DNA from: Bacillus massiliglaciei
Lineage (GTDB): Bacteria > Bacillota > Bacilli > Bacillales > DSM-1321
Direction of reading: 5' to 3'
Length of the DNA: 64,000 bases
Assembly (NCBI RefSeq): GCF_900098925.1
Contig: NZ_LT622357.1
Location: forward strand, 389,496-453,495
Positions 1 through 9,173 of the stretch are shown here, piece after piece; positions within the stretch are counted from its first letter, which is position 1; each line of letters begins with the position of its first letter. The translations under genes were made by a program, and so were the position numbers. The notes beneath the pieces were generated by a model. The model was given only the letters and a program-made list of their open reading frames with translations. It did not search any database and had not been told where the DNA came from.

Positions 1-1859
1 CGACCTCTCACACCACCGTACGTACCGTTCGGTATACGGCGGTTCCATTAAGTTTGACGCAGAAATTCATATCGATTATATAAACTTTTCAACCCTCGGT
101 GACTCCAATACAAGTTATTGAGGGTTTTGTGTAAGATTGGACTACAGGCTATTCTCCAATATTTCTTTCTGGAGTTTCCCCATTCATATGCCTTTTGGTC
201 AGGGACACCTAGACCTTTGAGTTTTCTTACTCTTGTCCTCGGTTTCTTCCATTGTTTCCATTCAAGCATACGGAGTCTCCGTCTAATCCACTCATCAAAT
301 TCTTTAAATTTACTTGGTGTATCAGCCAATGCAAAATATCCACACCATCCCGTTAGATATTGATTTAGTTTCTCGATTCTAACTTCCATAGGAATTTGTT
401 TAGAACGGGAGGTTAACTCCCGTATTTTAGCCTTAAACCTTTTAATACTTTCATTGGCTATTCGAACCTTCGGTTTCTTATTGACCGTAAAGCTAAAGCC
501 AAGAAACTTTCGTTTCCACGGGCGATCAACTGCTGACTTTTCTCTATTTACTTTGAGCTTTAATTTCTGCTCAATAAAGCATGTAATTGAGTTCATCACT
601 CGTTCTCCAGCTTTCTTCGATTTCATGTAAATATTACAATCATCGGCGTAGCGGACAAACTTGTGACCTCTCCTTTCTAACTCTTTATCAAGTTTATCCA
701 AAAGGATATTCGAAAGAAGGGGGCTCAGTGGACCTCCTTGTGGTGTTCCTTCTTCTGCATCATAGACTACACCATTCATCATAATTCCTGCTTGGAGATA
801 TTTCCGTATAAGTTTCAAGACCAGCCGGTCTTGGATTCTACTTGCTAATATCCCCATTAACTTATCATGATTGACTCTATCAAAGAATTTCTCCAAGTCC
901 ATGTCAATCACCCATCTATAACCTTCACTTATATATTCCCTTGCTTTACGAACCGCATCATGACCTCTTCTATTTGGTCTAAACCCATAACTATGTTCTG
1001 AGAAGGTTGGGTCAAGAAGTGGGGTTAGAACTTGGGCGATAGCCTGTTGAATGAACCGGTCTGTCACGGTAGGTATTCCTAGTAATCTTACTCCACCGTT
1101 CGGTTTCGGGATTTCGACTCGACGGACTGGGTTAGGTTGATAGGTACCTTCCCTTAATGAATCACAAAGAGTTTCCCAGTTCTCATAGAGATGTCTTCGT
1201 AGGGATTTTACGGACATTCCATCTATGCCGTGACTCCCTTTGTTCTTCTCCACACGTTTAAGTGCTTCTATTAAGTTTTCCCGTGACAGAATCAGATCCA
1301 TTAACATGTGATATTTCCTTTCGACGTGAACGTAGAAATCTAATTATGTTATTCCTGCTCCACCCTCATGAAGTCCCCTGTGGAATTCACCACTTCCTCC
1401 TTCAAGTAAGTCCTTTCGGATTGTCTGCTTCTATACAGGAATTATATGCCTAGTTCTCGTTCTTCCTAATAGTTCAGTCCTTCCCATTCCATCTCGAGTT
1501 GGAATGGTACTATGACCTCGGCTGACTTCTGATTGTTCAGCTGTCCATCGCTGGATAGGTTACCAAGGGAACTTGGCGTTCCAATCAGACCTCCCCGGGT
1601 AAGAGTACAGTCTTTCCCTCCATCTATCTGCTTCATTTACTCTGTACCACCTTCGGCAGTAAGGACTTCGTTTTGTTGTGCAAACTCATCCAATGGTACC
1701 TAGCCTTATATGAAGTTCGTGTTCCTCAGACCGGAGGTTTGCCGCTCGCTTCCTTCAGATTCTGCGTCACCACAGACACCCTTGCGTTAAGCTAACCATT
1801 ACTACTGCCTTCATGGTTCGGGACTCTCACCCTATAGACTGCACCCATGCCGGGCGCAC
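1..1859 (-). mobile_element. Group IIC intron, 3' end cut by window edge
   Basis: On the minus strand the element opens with GTGCGCCCGG at 1859 and continues with a domain I sequence that I recognise as close to the Oceanobacillus iheyensis group IIC intron. Positions 1-46 hold a domain V hairpin just downstream of the reverse transcriptase stop, followed by the start of domain VI, so only some tens of bases of the 3' end are missing. The intron-encoded protein (48-1307) sits in domain IV. The 5' exon is a rho-independent terminator (1862-1891), the target class known for IIC introns, and the intron points the same way as the upstream acyl-CoA synthetase gene. The stretch 1308-1859 is structural RNA of domains I-III and no gene is expected there. 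The 3' exon is outside the window. Confidence 0.9.
48..1307 (-). CDS. ltrA: Group II intron reverse transcriptase/maturase
   Basis: A 419-residue intron-encoded protein that helps the intron RNA splice and copies it into new DNA sites. The N-terminal half shows reverse transcriptase blocks, including the PTVTDRFIQQA region, a GTPQGGPLSPLLSNI block and the catalytic YADD at about residue 220. The maturase (domain X) region follows with FLGFSF and GWCGYF-type motifs. The protein ends without an HNH endonuclease domain, as is normal for class C introns. The start is supported by AAAGGAAA six bases upstream of the ATG at 1307. It shares the general plan of the second intron protein at 42900-44186 but differs from it at many positions, so the two introns are not recent copies of each other. 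The frame is intact, so mobility may be retained. Confidence 0.93.
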   Translation of the reverse strand: MLMDLILSRENLIEALKRVEKNKGSHGIDGMSVKSLRRHLYENWETLCDSLREGTYQPNPVRRVEIPKPNGGVRLLGIPTVTDRFIQQAIAQVLTPLLDPTFSEHSYGFRPNRRGHDAVRKAREYISEGYRWVIDMDLEKFFDRVNHDKLMGILASRIQDRLVLKLIRKYLQAGIMMNGVVYDAEEGTPQGGPLSPLLSNILLDKLDKELERRGHKFVRYADDCNIYMKSKKAGERVMNSITCFIEQKLKLKVNREKSAVDRPWKRKFLGFSFTVNKKPKVRIANESIKRFKAKIRELTSRSKQIPMEVRIEKLNQYLTGWCGYFALADTPSKFKEFDEWIRRRLRMLEWKQWKKPRTRVRKLKGLGVPDQKAYEWGNSRKKYWRIACSPILHKTLNNLYWSHRGLKSLYNRYEFLRQT

Positions 1860-1861
1860 AC

Positions 1862-1891
1862 AAAAAACCGCCGGCAATTAGCACCGGCGGC
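1862..1891 (-). terminator. Terminator of the acyl-CoA synthetase gene, 5' exon of intron 1
   Basis: The arms are CCGCCGG (1868-1874) and CCGGCGG (1884-1890), with a run of six T on the minus strand. It lies 17 bases past the stop of the synthetase. The group IIC intron begins 2-3 nt after the T-run, so the hairpin is also the intron's likely recognition site. Confidence 0.9.
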
Positions 1892-1907
1892 CGTGTTTTC
1901 CTTATCC

Positions 1908-3485
1908 TTAGTTTTCACTCTGCATTTCATTTTCCCTTAATTCAACCCGGCGGATTTTTCCAGAAGCTGTTTTAGGAAGCTCCTCAATAAACTCGATTTT
2001 TCTTGGGTATTTATAAGGCGCTGTCAGTGTTTTAACATGAGTCTGCAATTCCTTCTTTAATTCTTCGGTCCCCTCAATTCCCTCTTGAAGAACAATGAAA
2101 GCTTTTACCACATTGCCGCGAATTTCATCCGGACTTGCAATAACCGCACTTTCCTTCACATATTCGTGCTTGACCAGCGCATCCTCTACTTCAAACGGTC
2201 CAATCGTATAACCTGAGCTGATGATGATATCATCTGATCTTCCCTCGAACCAGAAATAGCCTTCTTCATCCATTTTCGCCAGATCGCCCGTAACATAGTA
2301 ATCCCCGCGGAATTGAAGCGCTGTACGTTCAGGATCTTTATAATACTGCTTAAATAGAGCAGGCGTCTGAGTATGAACAGCGATGTCGCCAATTACTCCG
2401 GGCGCGCACGGCTTTCCATCTTCGTCAATGATTTCCACCCTGTTGCCGGGAGTCGGTTTGCCCATTGAACCCAATTTAATCTTCATGCCTTTCGTTACAC
2501 CAACGAGCAGCGTATTTTCTGTTTGGCCGTATCCATCGCGCACTTCAATATCAAAATACTGTTTAAAGATTTCAAAGACCTTTTGGTTTAAAGGTTCTCC
2601 AGCGGAAACCGCACTCTTCAAACTGCTTAAATCATATTTCTCCAACCCATCGACCTTCGCCATTAGACGATATTCAGTCGGCGTACAGCAAAGTGCCGTG
2701 ACTTTGTAATCCTGCATGATTTGCAAATATTTCTGCGCGTTGAAACGCCCGTGATAGACCATTCCAGTCGCCCCAGAACCCAAGACAGATAAGAACGGAC
2801 TCCAAATCCATTTTTGCCAGCCCGGACCTGCCGTTGCCCAGACAAGATCATTTTCTGTGATTCCAAGCCAATTTGCTGCAGCCGTCTTCAAATGGGCATA
2901 GGCCCAGCCATGCGTATGAACAACAGCTTTTGGATTTCCCGTCGTGCCTGATGTATAAGAAAGAAAGGCCATATCTTCCGCCAATGTTTCTGCCAAAGCT
3001 AATTGGTCGGATGCTTTTTCAGCAAGGTTGCCTAGATTCAGCCACTGATCGGCGCTCTTTCCGACTGAAAACTTGAGCAGATCTTTCGCTTCTTCCATGC
3101 CCTCAAATTGATCTGTATACTCATAATAACTGATTACCGCTTTTACATCCCCATGGTTAATCCGGAACTGTAAATCCTTGGTGCGGAGCATTTCCGAACA
3201 CGGGATCACAACCAGTCCTGCTTTTAATGCAGCCAAATAAACCTCATATGCCTGAACAAGACGGGGGATGATGATCAGAACCTTATCCCCTTTCTTTAAT
3301 CCTTCATTTAACAAAACATTACCGATTTTATTTGCTTTTTGCACTAAATCTATGTAAGTGATTTCCTTCTTATCTCCAGCTTCATTCATCCATTTGATTG
3401 CCGTTTTATCTCGATTATCTGCAAACTTTTCTATTTCGCTTACTAAGTTGTACTGTGTTGGAGCCAACAAATCTTCGCGTTTCAT
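1908..3485 (-). CDS. ytcI: Acyl-CoA synthetase, YtcI/MbcS-like
   Basis: A 525-residue ANL-superfamily enzyme that would adenylate a short or branched-chain fatty acid and transfer it to CoA. The AMP-binding P-loop reads YTSGTTGNPK at about residues 177-186, the YGQTE motif lies near 320, the hinge region shows YVTGDLA and GRSDDIIISSGY, and the C-terminal catalytic lysine is in PKTASGKIRR. The locus next to sspA and the length match B. subtilis YtcI; related proteins have been called medium/branched-chain acyl-CoA synthetases (MbcS), but the substrate here is inferred. The ATG at 3485 is preceded by GGGAGGG. It differs from the acetyl-CoA synthetase at 23114-24832, so the two are not duplicates. 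A terminator follows, into whose 3' flank an intron has inserted. Confidence 0.88.
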   Translation of the reverse strand: MKREDLLAPTQYNLVSEIEKFADNRDKTAIKWMNEAGDKKEITYIDLVQKANKIGNVLLNEGLKKGDKVLIIIPRLVQAYEVYLAALKAGLVVIPCSEMLRTKDLQFRINHGDVKAVISYYEYTDQFEGMEEAKDLLKFSVGKSADQWLNLGNLAEKASDQLALAETLAEDMAFLSYTSGTTGNPKAVVHTHGWAYAHLKTAAANWLGITENDLVWATAGPGWQKWIWSPFLSVLGSGATGMVYHGRFNAQKYLQIMQDYKVTALCCTPTEYRLMAKVDGLEKYDLSSLKSAVSAGEPLNQKVFEIFKQYFDIEVRDGYGQTENTLLVGVTKGMKIKLGSMGKPTPGNRVEIIDEDGKPCAPGVIGDIAVHTQTPALFKQYYKDPERTALQFRGDYYVTGDLAKMDEEGYFWFEGRSDDIIISSGYTIGPFEVEDALVKHEYVKESAVIASPDEIRGNVVKAFIVLQEGIEGTEELKKELQTHVKTLTAPYKYPRKIEFIEELPKTASGKIRRVELRENEMQSEN

Positions 3486-3589
3486 ACTGTTTCCCTCCCA
3501 TTATCAACTATTAGTACCTACTCATTATACAAGATAGAGAAAAATATTCATATAGATTTATCTCACCTTTCCAAATGAAATCAAAGAAG

Positions 3590-3617
3590 AGAGCGGGCTT
3601 TACGCTCGCTCTCTTGC
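3590..3617 (-). terminator. sspA terminator
   Basis: The hairpin arms GAGAGCG and CGCTCTC lie just past the spore protein stop, followed on the minus strand by a T-rich but interrupted tract. Confidence 0.7.
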
Positions 3618-3633
3618 AGCCATAATTATTTAA

Positions 3634-3843
3634 TTAGCGTTGGAAACCGCTTCCGCCTAATTGTTGTTCAGCCATTTGAACAAGACGTTTAGTGATTTCT
3701 CCACCAACTGATCCGTTAGCACGGGAAGTTGTTTCTGCACCAAGCTGTACTCCGAACTCAGTTGCGATTTCGTATTTCATTTGATCAAGAGCTTGAGATA
3801 CTCCTGGTACTAGAAGTTCATTTGAGCTATTGTTGTTTGCCAT
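3634..3843 (-). CDS. sspA: Alpha/beta-type small acid-soluble spore protein
   Basis: A 69-residue protein that coats spore DNA, protects it from UV and hydrolysis, and is degraded on germination to feed amino acids. It carries the family signature with the germination protease site EIATEFG and the second conserved block [12 protein letters not shown]. The ribosome binding site AAGGAGGTGA before the ATG at 3843 is strong, as expected for a highly expressed gene. It sits between the acyl-CoA synthetase and thiI, as sspA does in B. subtilis. Family members are normally made in the forespore under sigma-G; I could not pick out a convincing sigma-G promoter between 3844 and 3925. It is direct evidence that the organism sporulates. 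Confidence 0.96.
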   Translation of the reverse strand: MANNNSSNELLVPGVSQALDQMKYEIATEFGVQLGAETTSRANGSVGGEITKRLVQMAEQQLGGSGFQR

Positions 3844-3925
3844 GTGTTGTTCACCTCCTTGTGATTATAGAGTGTGTTAAAACACATGGCTTCATTCCTA
3901 ATAAATCATGGTAATTACTAGGTGG

Positions 3926-5134
3926 TCAGAATAAATCTCCTAGCTCTTCTTTTTTAAGAGACTGTCCTGGTTCAACCGTCAAAACATCAATATCCGCCAG
4001 CGCTTTTTCAATCAGCGGTTCGAAATCAACATAACTTTCGTAATGATTCACTTTATCCCGTTTCGGCTTTGTCTTCGGACTTGCCGGTGTGAAAACTGTA
4101 CAGCAATCTTCATAGGGCTGGTTGGAAATATCAAACGTTTCAAGCTCCCTTGCAATTTTAATGATTTCTGTTTTATCCATTGCAATCAGGGGTCTTAAAA
4201 TCGGCGTGTTCGTCACTTCATTGATCGTAAACATGCTGTTCATTGTTTGGCTTGCTACCTGTCCAAGGCTTTCGCCTGTTATGATCGCCATTGCGTCTTC
4301 TCTTTCACGAAGTTTATCAGCAATTCGAAGCATCAGCCTTCTCGTTGACGTCATCGAATAATTCTCCGGGATCTGCTTTTGTATCAGCAATTGAATTTCC
4401 GTGAAAGGTACAATATGAACCTTCATCTTTCCGTTGATCTGTGCAAGTTTCTCTGCCAAGTCGATTACTTTCTGACGTGAACGCTCGCTTGTAAAGGGCG
4501 GACTGTAAAAGTGAATAGCTTCTACCTCAAGCCCTCTTTTCATGGACAGATAGCCGGCTACCGGGCTGTCAATGCCGCCGGACAGCATCAGCATGGCCCG
4601 TCCGCTTGAACCAAAAGGCAAACCGCCGGCACCCGGAATAATTTCACCTGTCATATAAACAGCTTCTCTTCGTATTTCAACCCTTAAATTAAATTCAGGG
4701 TTTCTTACATCCACCCGTAAACCTTCAGAATTACTAAGCAAATGCCCGCCAAGCATATGGTTAATCTCATCGGTATTATAAGGGAAATCCTTATCGGCCC
4801 GCTTCGTTGAAATCTTAAACGTTGCCGGTTTTTCATTTAGGTTATTGAAATAGTACAGAGCGGCTTCCTTCACTTTTTCTATATCCCGATCCACCTTGAT
4901 GGCAGGACTCATGGATTGAATGCCAAACACATTCTTAAGGCGCCCAAGGACTTCTTTATGGTCTGCGTCATGCAATAAAATATACACTCTTTCACGGTTA
5001 GCCTTGATTTCGAGTCCTTCGAGTCCTTTCAGGCTCCAGCGAATATGTGCCCTCAATTTATCAACAAAAGATTTGCGATTCCTTTTTTTTGTAGAGATTT
5101 CTCCATAACGTATGATAATATGATCAAATTTCAT
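3926..5134 (-). CDS. thiI: tRNA 4-thiouridine synthetase ThiI
   Basis: A 402-residue enzyme that adenylates uridine 8 of tRNA and accepts sulfur from a cysteine desulfurase; in many bacteria it also supplies sulfur for thiamin thiazole. An N-terminal ferredoxin-like and THUMP region (about residues 1-165) is followed by the PP-loop pyrophosphatase motif LMLSGGIDSPVAGYL near residue 185. There is no C-terminal rhodanese domain, as in the short Bacillus form, so persulfide handling differs from the E. coli enzyme. The start ATG has GAGGT seven bases upstream. It lies five bases downstream of iscS in the same direction, so the two are almost certainly cotranscribed and the neighbouring IscS is the likely sulfur donor. 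Confidence 0.96.
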   Translation of the reverse strand: MKFDHIIIRYGEISTKKRNRKSFVDKLRAHIRWSLKGLEGLEIKANRERVYILLHDADHKEVLGRLKNVFGIQSMSPAIKVDRDIEKVKEAALYYFNNLNEKPATFKISTKRADKDFPYNTDEINHMLGGHLLSNSEGLRVDVRNPEFNLRVEIRREAVYMTGEIIPGAGGLPFGSSGRAMLMLSGGIDSPVAGYLSMKRGLEVEAIHFYSPPFTSERSRQKVIDLAEKLAQINGKMKVHIVPFTEIQLLIQKQIPENYSMTSTRRLMLRIADKLREREDAMAIITGESLGQVASQTMNSMFTINEVTNTPILRPLIAMDKTEIIKIARELETFDISNQPYEDCCTVFTPASPKTKPKRDKVNHYESYVDFEPLIEKALADIDVLTVEPGQSLKKEELGDLF

Positions 5135-5139
5135 AGTTC

Positions 5140-6279
5140 TTACCTCATCACCTTTTCTAATCGGCTGACAGTCCGGCGGATTGCATTCAGAGCAAGTTCC
5201 GCTTCCTCCTGGCCGTTCTGGTACGATAGACTGATTCGAACGACACTTTCAGCCCGTTCCTGGTCTGAAAACATGGCCCATATCGTTTTACTTGGTGCTC
5301 TTTTTTTCGAAGAACAGGCACTTGTAGTCGATAAATAAATATCTTCCTTTTCAAGTGCATGAATGAAAACTTCTGTCTTGATGCCAGGCAGCGAAAAATT
5401 AATGATATGCGGGGCGCCAAAAGGCGTGCTGTTCATCTGGATCCCATCCATTTTCTTGATTCCTTCAAATAAAATATCGTGAACAGCTTTCATTCTGCCA
5501 TAATACTGACTGTACGCATCCATCGTCATTCTCAATGCCTTAGCCAAAGCCACTGCTCCCGCTACGTTTTCCGTTCCGCTCCTCAATCGGGATTCCTGGT
5601 TCCCGCCTGAAAATAATGGCTGAATACGCACGCCTTCCCGTACGTAAAGGAAACCTGTTCCTTTAAGACCATGGAACTTATGTCCGGATACCGTACATAA
5701 ATCAATATTCGCTTCTGATAAAGATAGAGGCACCTTGCAGATTCCCTGCACGTGATCCACATGAAACAGAGCATTTGGCCAATTTTTCAGAAGTTTTCCG
5801 ATTTCCTGAACCGGCTGAATGGAGCCTGCCTCATTATTCACATGCATGACAGAAACTAAAATCGTATCTTCCCGTAAAGCTGCGGCAATATCCGCAACAG
5901 ACACTGTACCCTCCTGATTAACCGGCACATAGGTGATTTCGAAGCCTTCTTCTTTTAATGACTCGCAAGCTTCCTCTACCGAAGGATGCTCAACAGCCGT
6001 TGTAATAATATGCATGCCTTTCTTCTTGCGGGCATGGGCAGTCCCTTTTACAGCCAAATTATTTCCTTCCGTACCGCCTGATGTGAAAAAGATTTCACCA
6101 GGTTTTACATGGAGCAGCTCCGCAACCTGCTTCCGGGCGGTCAAAAGCAGCCTTTCTGCCTGGCCGCCAAAACTATGGATCGAGGATGGATTTCCGAAAA
6201 AATCGCCTGATACCTTTATATAAGAGTCCAGTACCTCAGGATAGGGCTTTGTTGTCGCACTATTATCTAAATAAATCAT
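5140..6279 (-). CDS. iscS: Cysteine desulfurase (NifS/IscS family)
   Basis: A 379-residue PLP enzyme that removes sulfur from cysteine to form an enzyme persulfide. The PLP lysine is K201 in SGHKFHG, and the sulfur-carrying cysteine is C322 in the SACSSK loop. The start chosen is the ATG at 6279, giving MIYLDNSATT, because GGAGGG lies seven bases upstream; the longer frame would add 13 residues unlike the family. It is immediately followed by thiI, matching the B. subtilis nifZ-thiI pair, so its main job is likely sulfur supply for tRNA 4-thiouridine. There is no iscU or regulator nearby, which argues against a general Fe-S operon. In B. subtilis braB is close by; it is absent here. Confidence 0.95.
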   Translation of the reverse strand: MIYLDNSATTKPYPEVLDSYIKVSGDFFGNPSSIHSFGGQAERLLLTARKQVAELLHVKPGEIFFTSGGTEGNNLAVKGTAHARKKKGMHIITTAVEHPSVEEACESLKEEGFEITYVPVNQEGTVSVADIAAALREDTILVSVMHVNNEAGSIQPVQEIGKLLKNWPNALFHVDHVQGICKVPLSLSEANIDLCTVSGHKFHGLKGTGFLYVREGVRIQPLFSGGNQESRLRSGTENVAGAVALAKALRMTMDAYSQYYGRMKAVHDILFEGIKKMDGIQMNSTPFGAPHIINFSLPGIKTEVFIHALEKEDIYLSTTSACSSKKRAPSKTIWAMFSDQERAESVVRISLSYQNGQEEAELALNAIRRTVSRLEKVMR

Positions 6280-6478
6280 GGTTTCACCCTCCATGGAGTT
6301 TAAAAAGTTCAGCCCCAATTCCTGCCTCAGCAGACACAGGGACTATTCCAAAAAACAATGCAGCCTTCACTAAAAGAACTTGTATGCAACTTCTAATATT
6401 AACATAATCAAAAAAGAATGAGAATGGCAATTACGGACTGAAGAAGACGACATGCCTGTTACAATGGTATTTCGGCAA

Positions 6479-6500
6479 GAAAAAAACCCGCCAAAGCGGG
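6479..6500 (-). terminator. ezrA terminator
   Basis: The stem CCCGC/GCGGG has a four-base loop and a run of T on the minus strand. It begins directly after the ezrA stop codon at 6504-6506. Confidence 0.88.
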
Positions 6501-6503
6501 TTT

Positions 6504-8198
6504 TTACGAAAATACTTTATCAAGATTGGCTTCCATTCGCTGCAGAACTCCCGGCTCTACTTTTTCAATAGCGGCCGCTGCGATTTCCAACGCCTGCTCA
6601 TAGGCAAAATTCCGGAACTCTTCCTCTGCTTCTCTTAGCCGTTCCCCAACTGCCGGATGGCTGCTGCGATAGCGGTTTCCATATTGAATCACTTTCTCAG
6701 CCAAGTACATATTTTCAATCAGCTGTTTCGTCTTATCATGCACTCTGCTGACATTTTCTACAGCCTTTTCAAGGTAAACATACACAGCTGCCATATCTAA
6801 AGGCTTTTCCTCCAGCTTTTGATTTACATCATCCATGCTTTCTTTCGCTTCATAGACGATCGCCTTGTATTCTTCCGGAATTCCCGGCAAGTTGCTCTTC
6901 GTTAACAGACGGCTTGTCTCAATCATTTTCTTCCTTAAATCGGCTAATGATTCCCTTGCATCGATTTCGTCTTTTCTCAAAGCCTGTATCTTAGCCGAAA
7001 ACGTTTTTTGTTCCTCATCCAGTTCATGAAGCTGTTCATCCAGCTTTTTCATTTCCTCATGAATCAATGTGCTGGCAGTACTATTCTCTTCGATTTTCAA
7101 AATTAGCAGTTCGTATCGCTTGGCAATCTGAGCAATTTGCTTTTCCAGTTTTCTTTGAGAATCCACTTCTTTTTCATTCACATGGTATGTATGCTGTACG
7201 ATGGCTGTTTCTGATCTCAACTTTTCTTGCTCATACTCCGCATTTCCTATCTCTTCGCGAAGCTTCTCTTCATTCTTCAGAATGTATTGCTTTGCCAGCA
7301 CTTCTTTTTCAAGAAGATCGTACAGGACATTGATATTGTCATTCAGATCAGCGATGCCCTGTTCAACTGCTTCCGCTTCACCGTTCGCCAATTGTTCTTT
7401 GTACAGTTCAAGCTCTTTTTCTACTCTCTCCATTTCGAGGTCAAATTGGATGTGATCCAAGATGTAACCCTGCTCAAGCATTTCTTGATACCCTTCCTTC
7501 AGCTCTGCAATCTGAGATGGAATAGAAGTCTGGCTTTCCACCATCAGACGGGGAAGAGCTTCCATTTGATAAGAAAGTGAGGCAAGCTGTGCTTTTATGG
7601 ACAGGACAAGTTCCCTGGCATTTAAATAGTTTCCGTTTTCTGTTTCTTCCTCATATTGCTGAACGGTTTCAAGAACTTGATCAAGAACACCCTCAAGCTT
7701 GCCTGCTGCCTTTCCATACATATGGCGATGAGCAAGCAGAGCCTTTTTCTGTTTTCGATAGGCTTCTTTGATCTCCTCGATTTCAACCCGGTTCTTTTCT
7801 TCGCTGCCGACCAAATCATTTAATTCATAAAGAATTTTCTTTATGGCTTCTTCAACTTCAGTGAGCTTTGCTGCAATTTTCCGCTGCGTTTCTTTAGACT
7901 TTTTAAATCGATATTTATCGACATAATCCTCCGCATCAAAAAGCAGTTCTTCCACTTCCGGAAGATAGGCAGTAGTGACTTCATCCCAATCACGCCGCCA
8001 GTTTTCAAACAGTTCTTCTGTTTCTCCGGTCATGTTCAATTGTTTTACTTTAGAAAGCTCTTCCAGCACGGGGCGGTTCATAATATCTGCTTTCCATGCT
8101 TCCAGACGATCAATCTCTTTAAAATATTTCTTTTTAAAAAAATAACCCCAAACGATAAATGCCAATATGACTGCCAGTATTCCAAGTATGTATTCCAT
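6504..8198 (-). CDS. ezrA: Septation ring formation regulator EzrA
   Basis: A 564-residue membrane protein that binds FtsZ, blocks Z-rings away from midcell and links the divisome to wall synthesis. One transmembrane segment occupies about residues 2-20, followed by a short basic patch and a long cytoplasmic region of heptad-rich coiled coils corresponding to the spectrin-like repeats of EzrA. The longer open frame begins at 8405, but the start at 8198 (MEYILG) is preferred: AGGGGG lies six bases upstream and B. subtilis EzrA begins in the same way. An alternative ATG lies one codon earlier at 8201. It is divergent from hisJ, as in B. subtilis, and ends in its own terminator. Confidence 0.95.
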   Translation of the reverse strand: MEYILGILAVILAFIVWGYFFKKKYFKEIDRLEAWKADIMNRPVLEELSKVKQLNMTGETEELFENWRRDWDEVTTAYLPEVEELLFDAEDYVDKYRFKKSKETQRKIAAKLTEVEEAIKKILYELNDLVGSEEKNRVEIEEIKEAYRKQKKALLAHRHMYGKAAGKLEGVLDQVLETVQQYEEETENGNYLNARELVLSIKAQLASLSYQMEALPRLMVESQTSIPSQIAELKEGYQEMLEQGYILDHIQFDLEMERVEKELELYKEQLANGEAEAVEQGIADLNDNINVLYDLLEKEVLAKQYILKNEEKLREEIGNAEYEQEKLRSETAIVQHTYHVNEKEVDSQRKLEKQIAQIAKRYELLILKIEENSTASTLIHEEMKKLDEQLHELDEEQKTFSAKIQALRKDEIDARESLADLRKKMIETSRLLTKSNLPGIPEEYKAIVYEAKESMDDVNQKLEEKPLDMAAVYVYLEKAVENVSRVHDKTKQLIENMYLAEKVIQYGNRYRSSHPAVGERLREAEEEFRNFAYEQALEIAAAAIEKVEPGVLQRMEANLDKVFS

Positions 8199-8363
8199 CA
8201 TAAGCCCCCTGTTTTTGCCTTTCCGTTTCGTTCTATTATATATGAATGTTAAAATGTTCAATTTAATGCTTTTATGATAACATGTTACCAACAATTTTTG
8301 ATGAGAAAAATGCTTTTTTTGTAGAAAAATGCATAAAAATAAAGTTTTCAGGAGGTCTTTGCA

Positions 8364-9173
8364 TTGAAAGCAGACAATCATATCCATACTCCATTTTGTC
8401 CTCACGGGTCAAGTGACAGCTTCCAAGAATATATTCAAAGGGGCATTGAATTAGGCTTGGAAGAAATGACCTTCACAGAACATGCTCCTCTTCCGGAAAC
8501 CTTCATTGATCCAACCCCTGACAAAGACAGCGGCATGGATCCTGACGCTCTTCCAGCTTACTTTAAAGAACTTCAGGCGATTAAACAGCAGTATTGGGGA
8601 AAAATGAACATTCGCATCGGCTTGGAAATCGATTTTATTGAAGGATACGAAGAAGAGACTGTCCGTTTTCTAAATGAAAATGGTCCATTTCTTGATGATG
8701 CCATCCTGTCTGTTCATTTTATCCGGCATGAAGATCAATGGCACTGCATTGACTTTCATGAAGATACCTTTCATACTATTGCAAATAAAATGGGCTCGGT
8801 CGATGCAGTCTATCAAAAATATTTTGATACCCTTGAAAAATCGATTGTGACGGATCTTGGTTTATATAAACCAAAACGAATCGGCCACATCACACTTGCT
8901 CATAAATTCCAGAAAAAATATCCGCCGGCCGAGGCTTTCGACCGCCGCATCTATCATATTTTAGATTTGATTCGGAAGCACGAATATGAACTGGATTATA
9001 ATGGAGCAGGAGCTGTTAAGCCCCTTTGCCGGGAACCTTACCCTCCTGAACGGTTCGCAAAATATGCTTTGCAGCTCGGAATTCCGCTTCGCTACGGCTC
9101 TGATGCCCACCAGGCAAAAGGGCTGGGCCAAGGTTTTTCTTCACTGATTCCAGGTTTCTCTGTCATTAAGTGA
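8364..9173 (+). CDS. hisJ: Histidinol-phosphatase, PHP family
   Basis: A 269-residue metal-dependent phosphatase that converts L-histidinol phosphate to histidinol, the penultimate part of histidine biosynthesis. The PHP-domain metal ligands are visible at the N-terminus (NHIHTPFCPHG, with H6, H8 and H14), with further conserved histidines in SVHF and the C-terminal GSDAH. The start is TTG at 8364, backed by AGGAGGT seven bases upstream. It lies outside any his operon, as in B. subtilis, between ezrA and refZ. The last eight bases overlap the convergent refZ gene, so the two transcripts would be antisense to each other at their 3' ends. Confidence 0.93.
   Translation: MKADNHIHTPFCPHGSSDSFQEYIQRGIELGLEEMTFTEHAPLPETFIDPTPDKDSGMDPDALPAYFKELQAIKQQYWGKMNIRIGLEIDFIEGYEEETVRFLNENGPFLDDAILSVHFIRHEDQWHCIDFHEDTFHTIANKMGSVDAVYQKYFDTLEKSIVTDLGLYKPKRIGHITLAHKFQKKYPPAEAFDRRIYHILDLIRKHEYELDYNGAGAVKPLCREPYPPERFAKYALQLGIPLRYGSDAHQAKGLGQGFSSLIPGFSVIK

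Noticed and set aside
3844-3925. Sigma-G promoter of sspA
   Set aside because: The region must contain it, but no clear -35/-10 pair with the right spacing was found.
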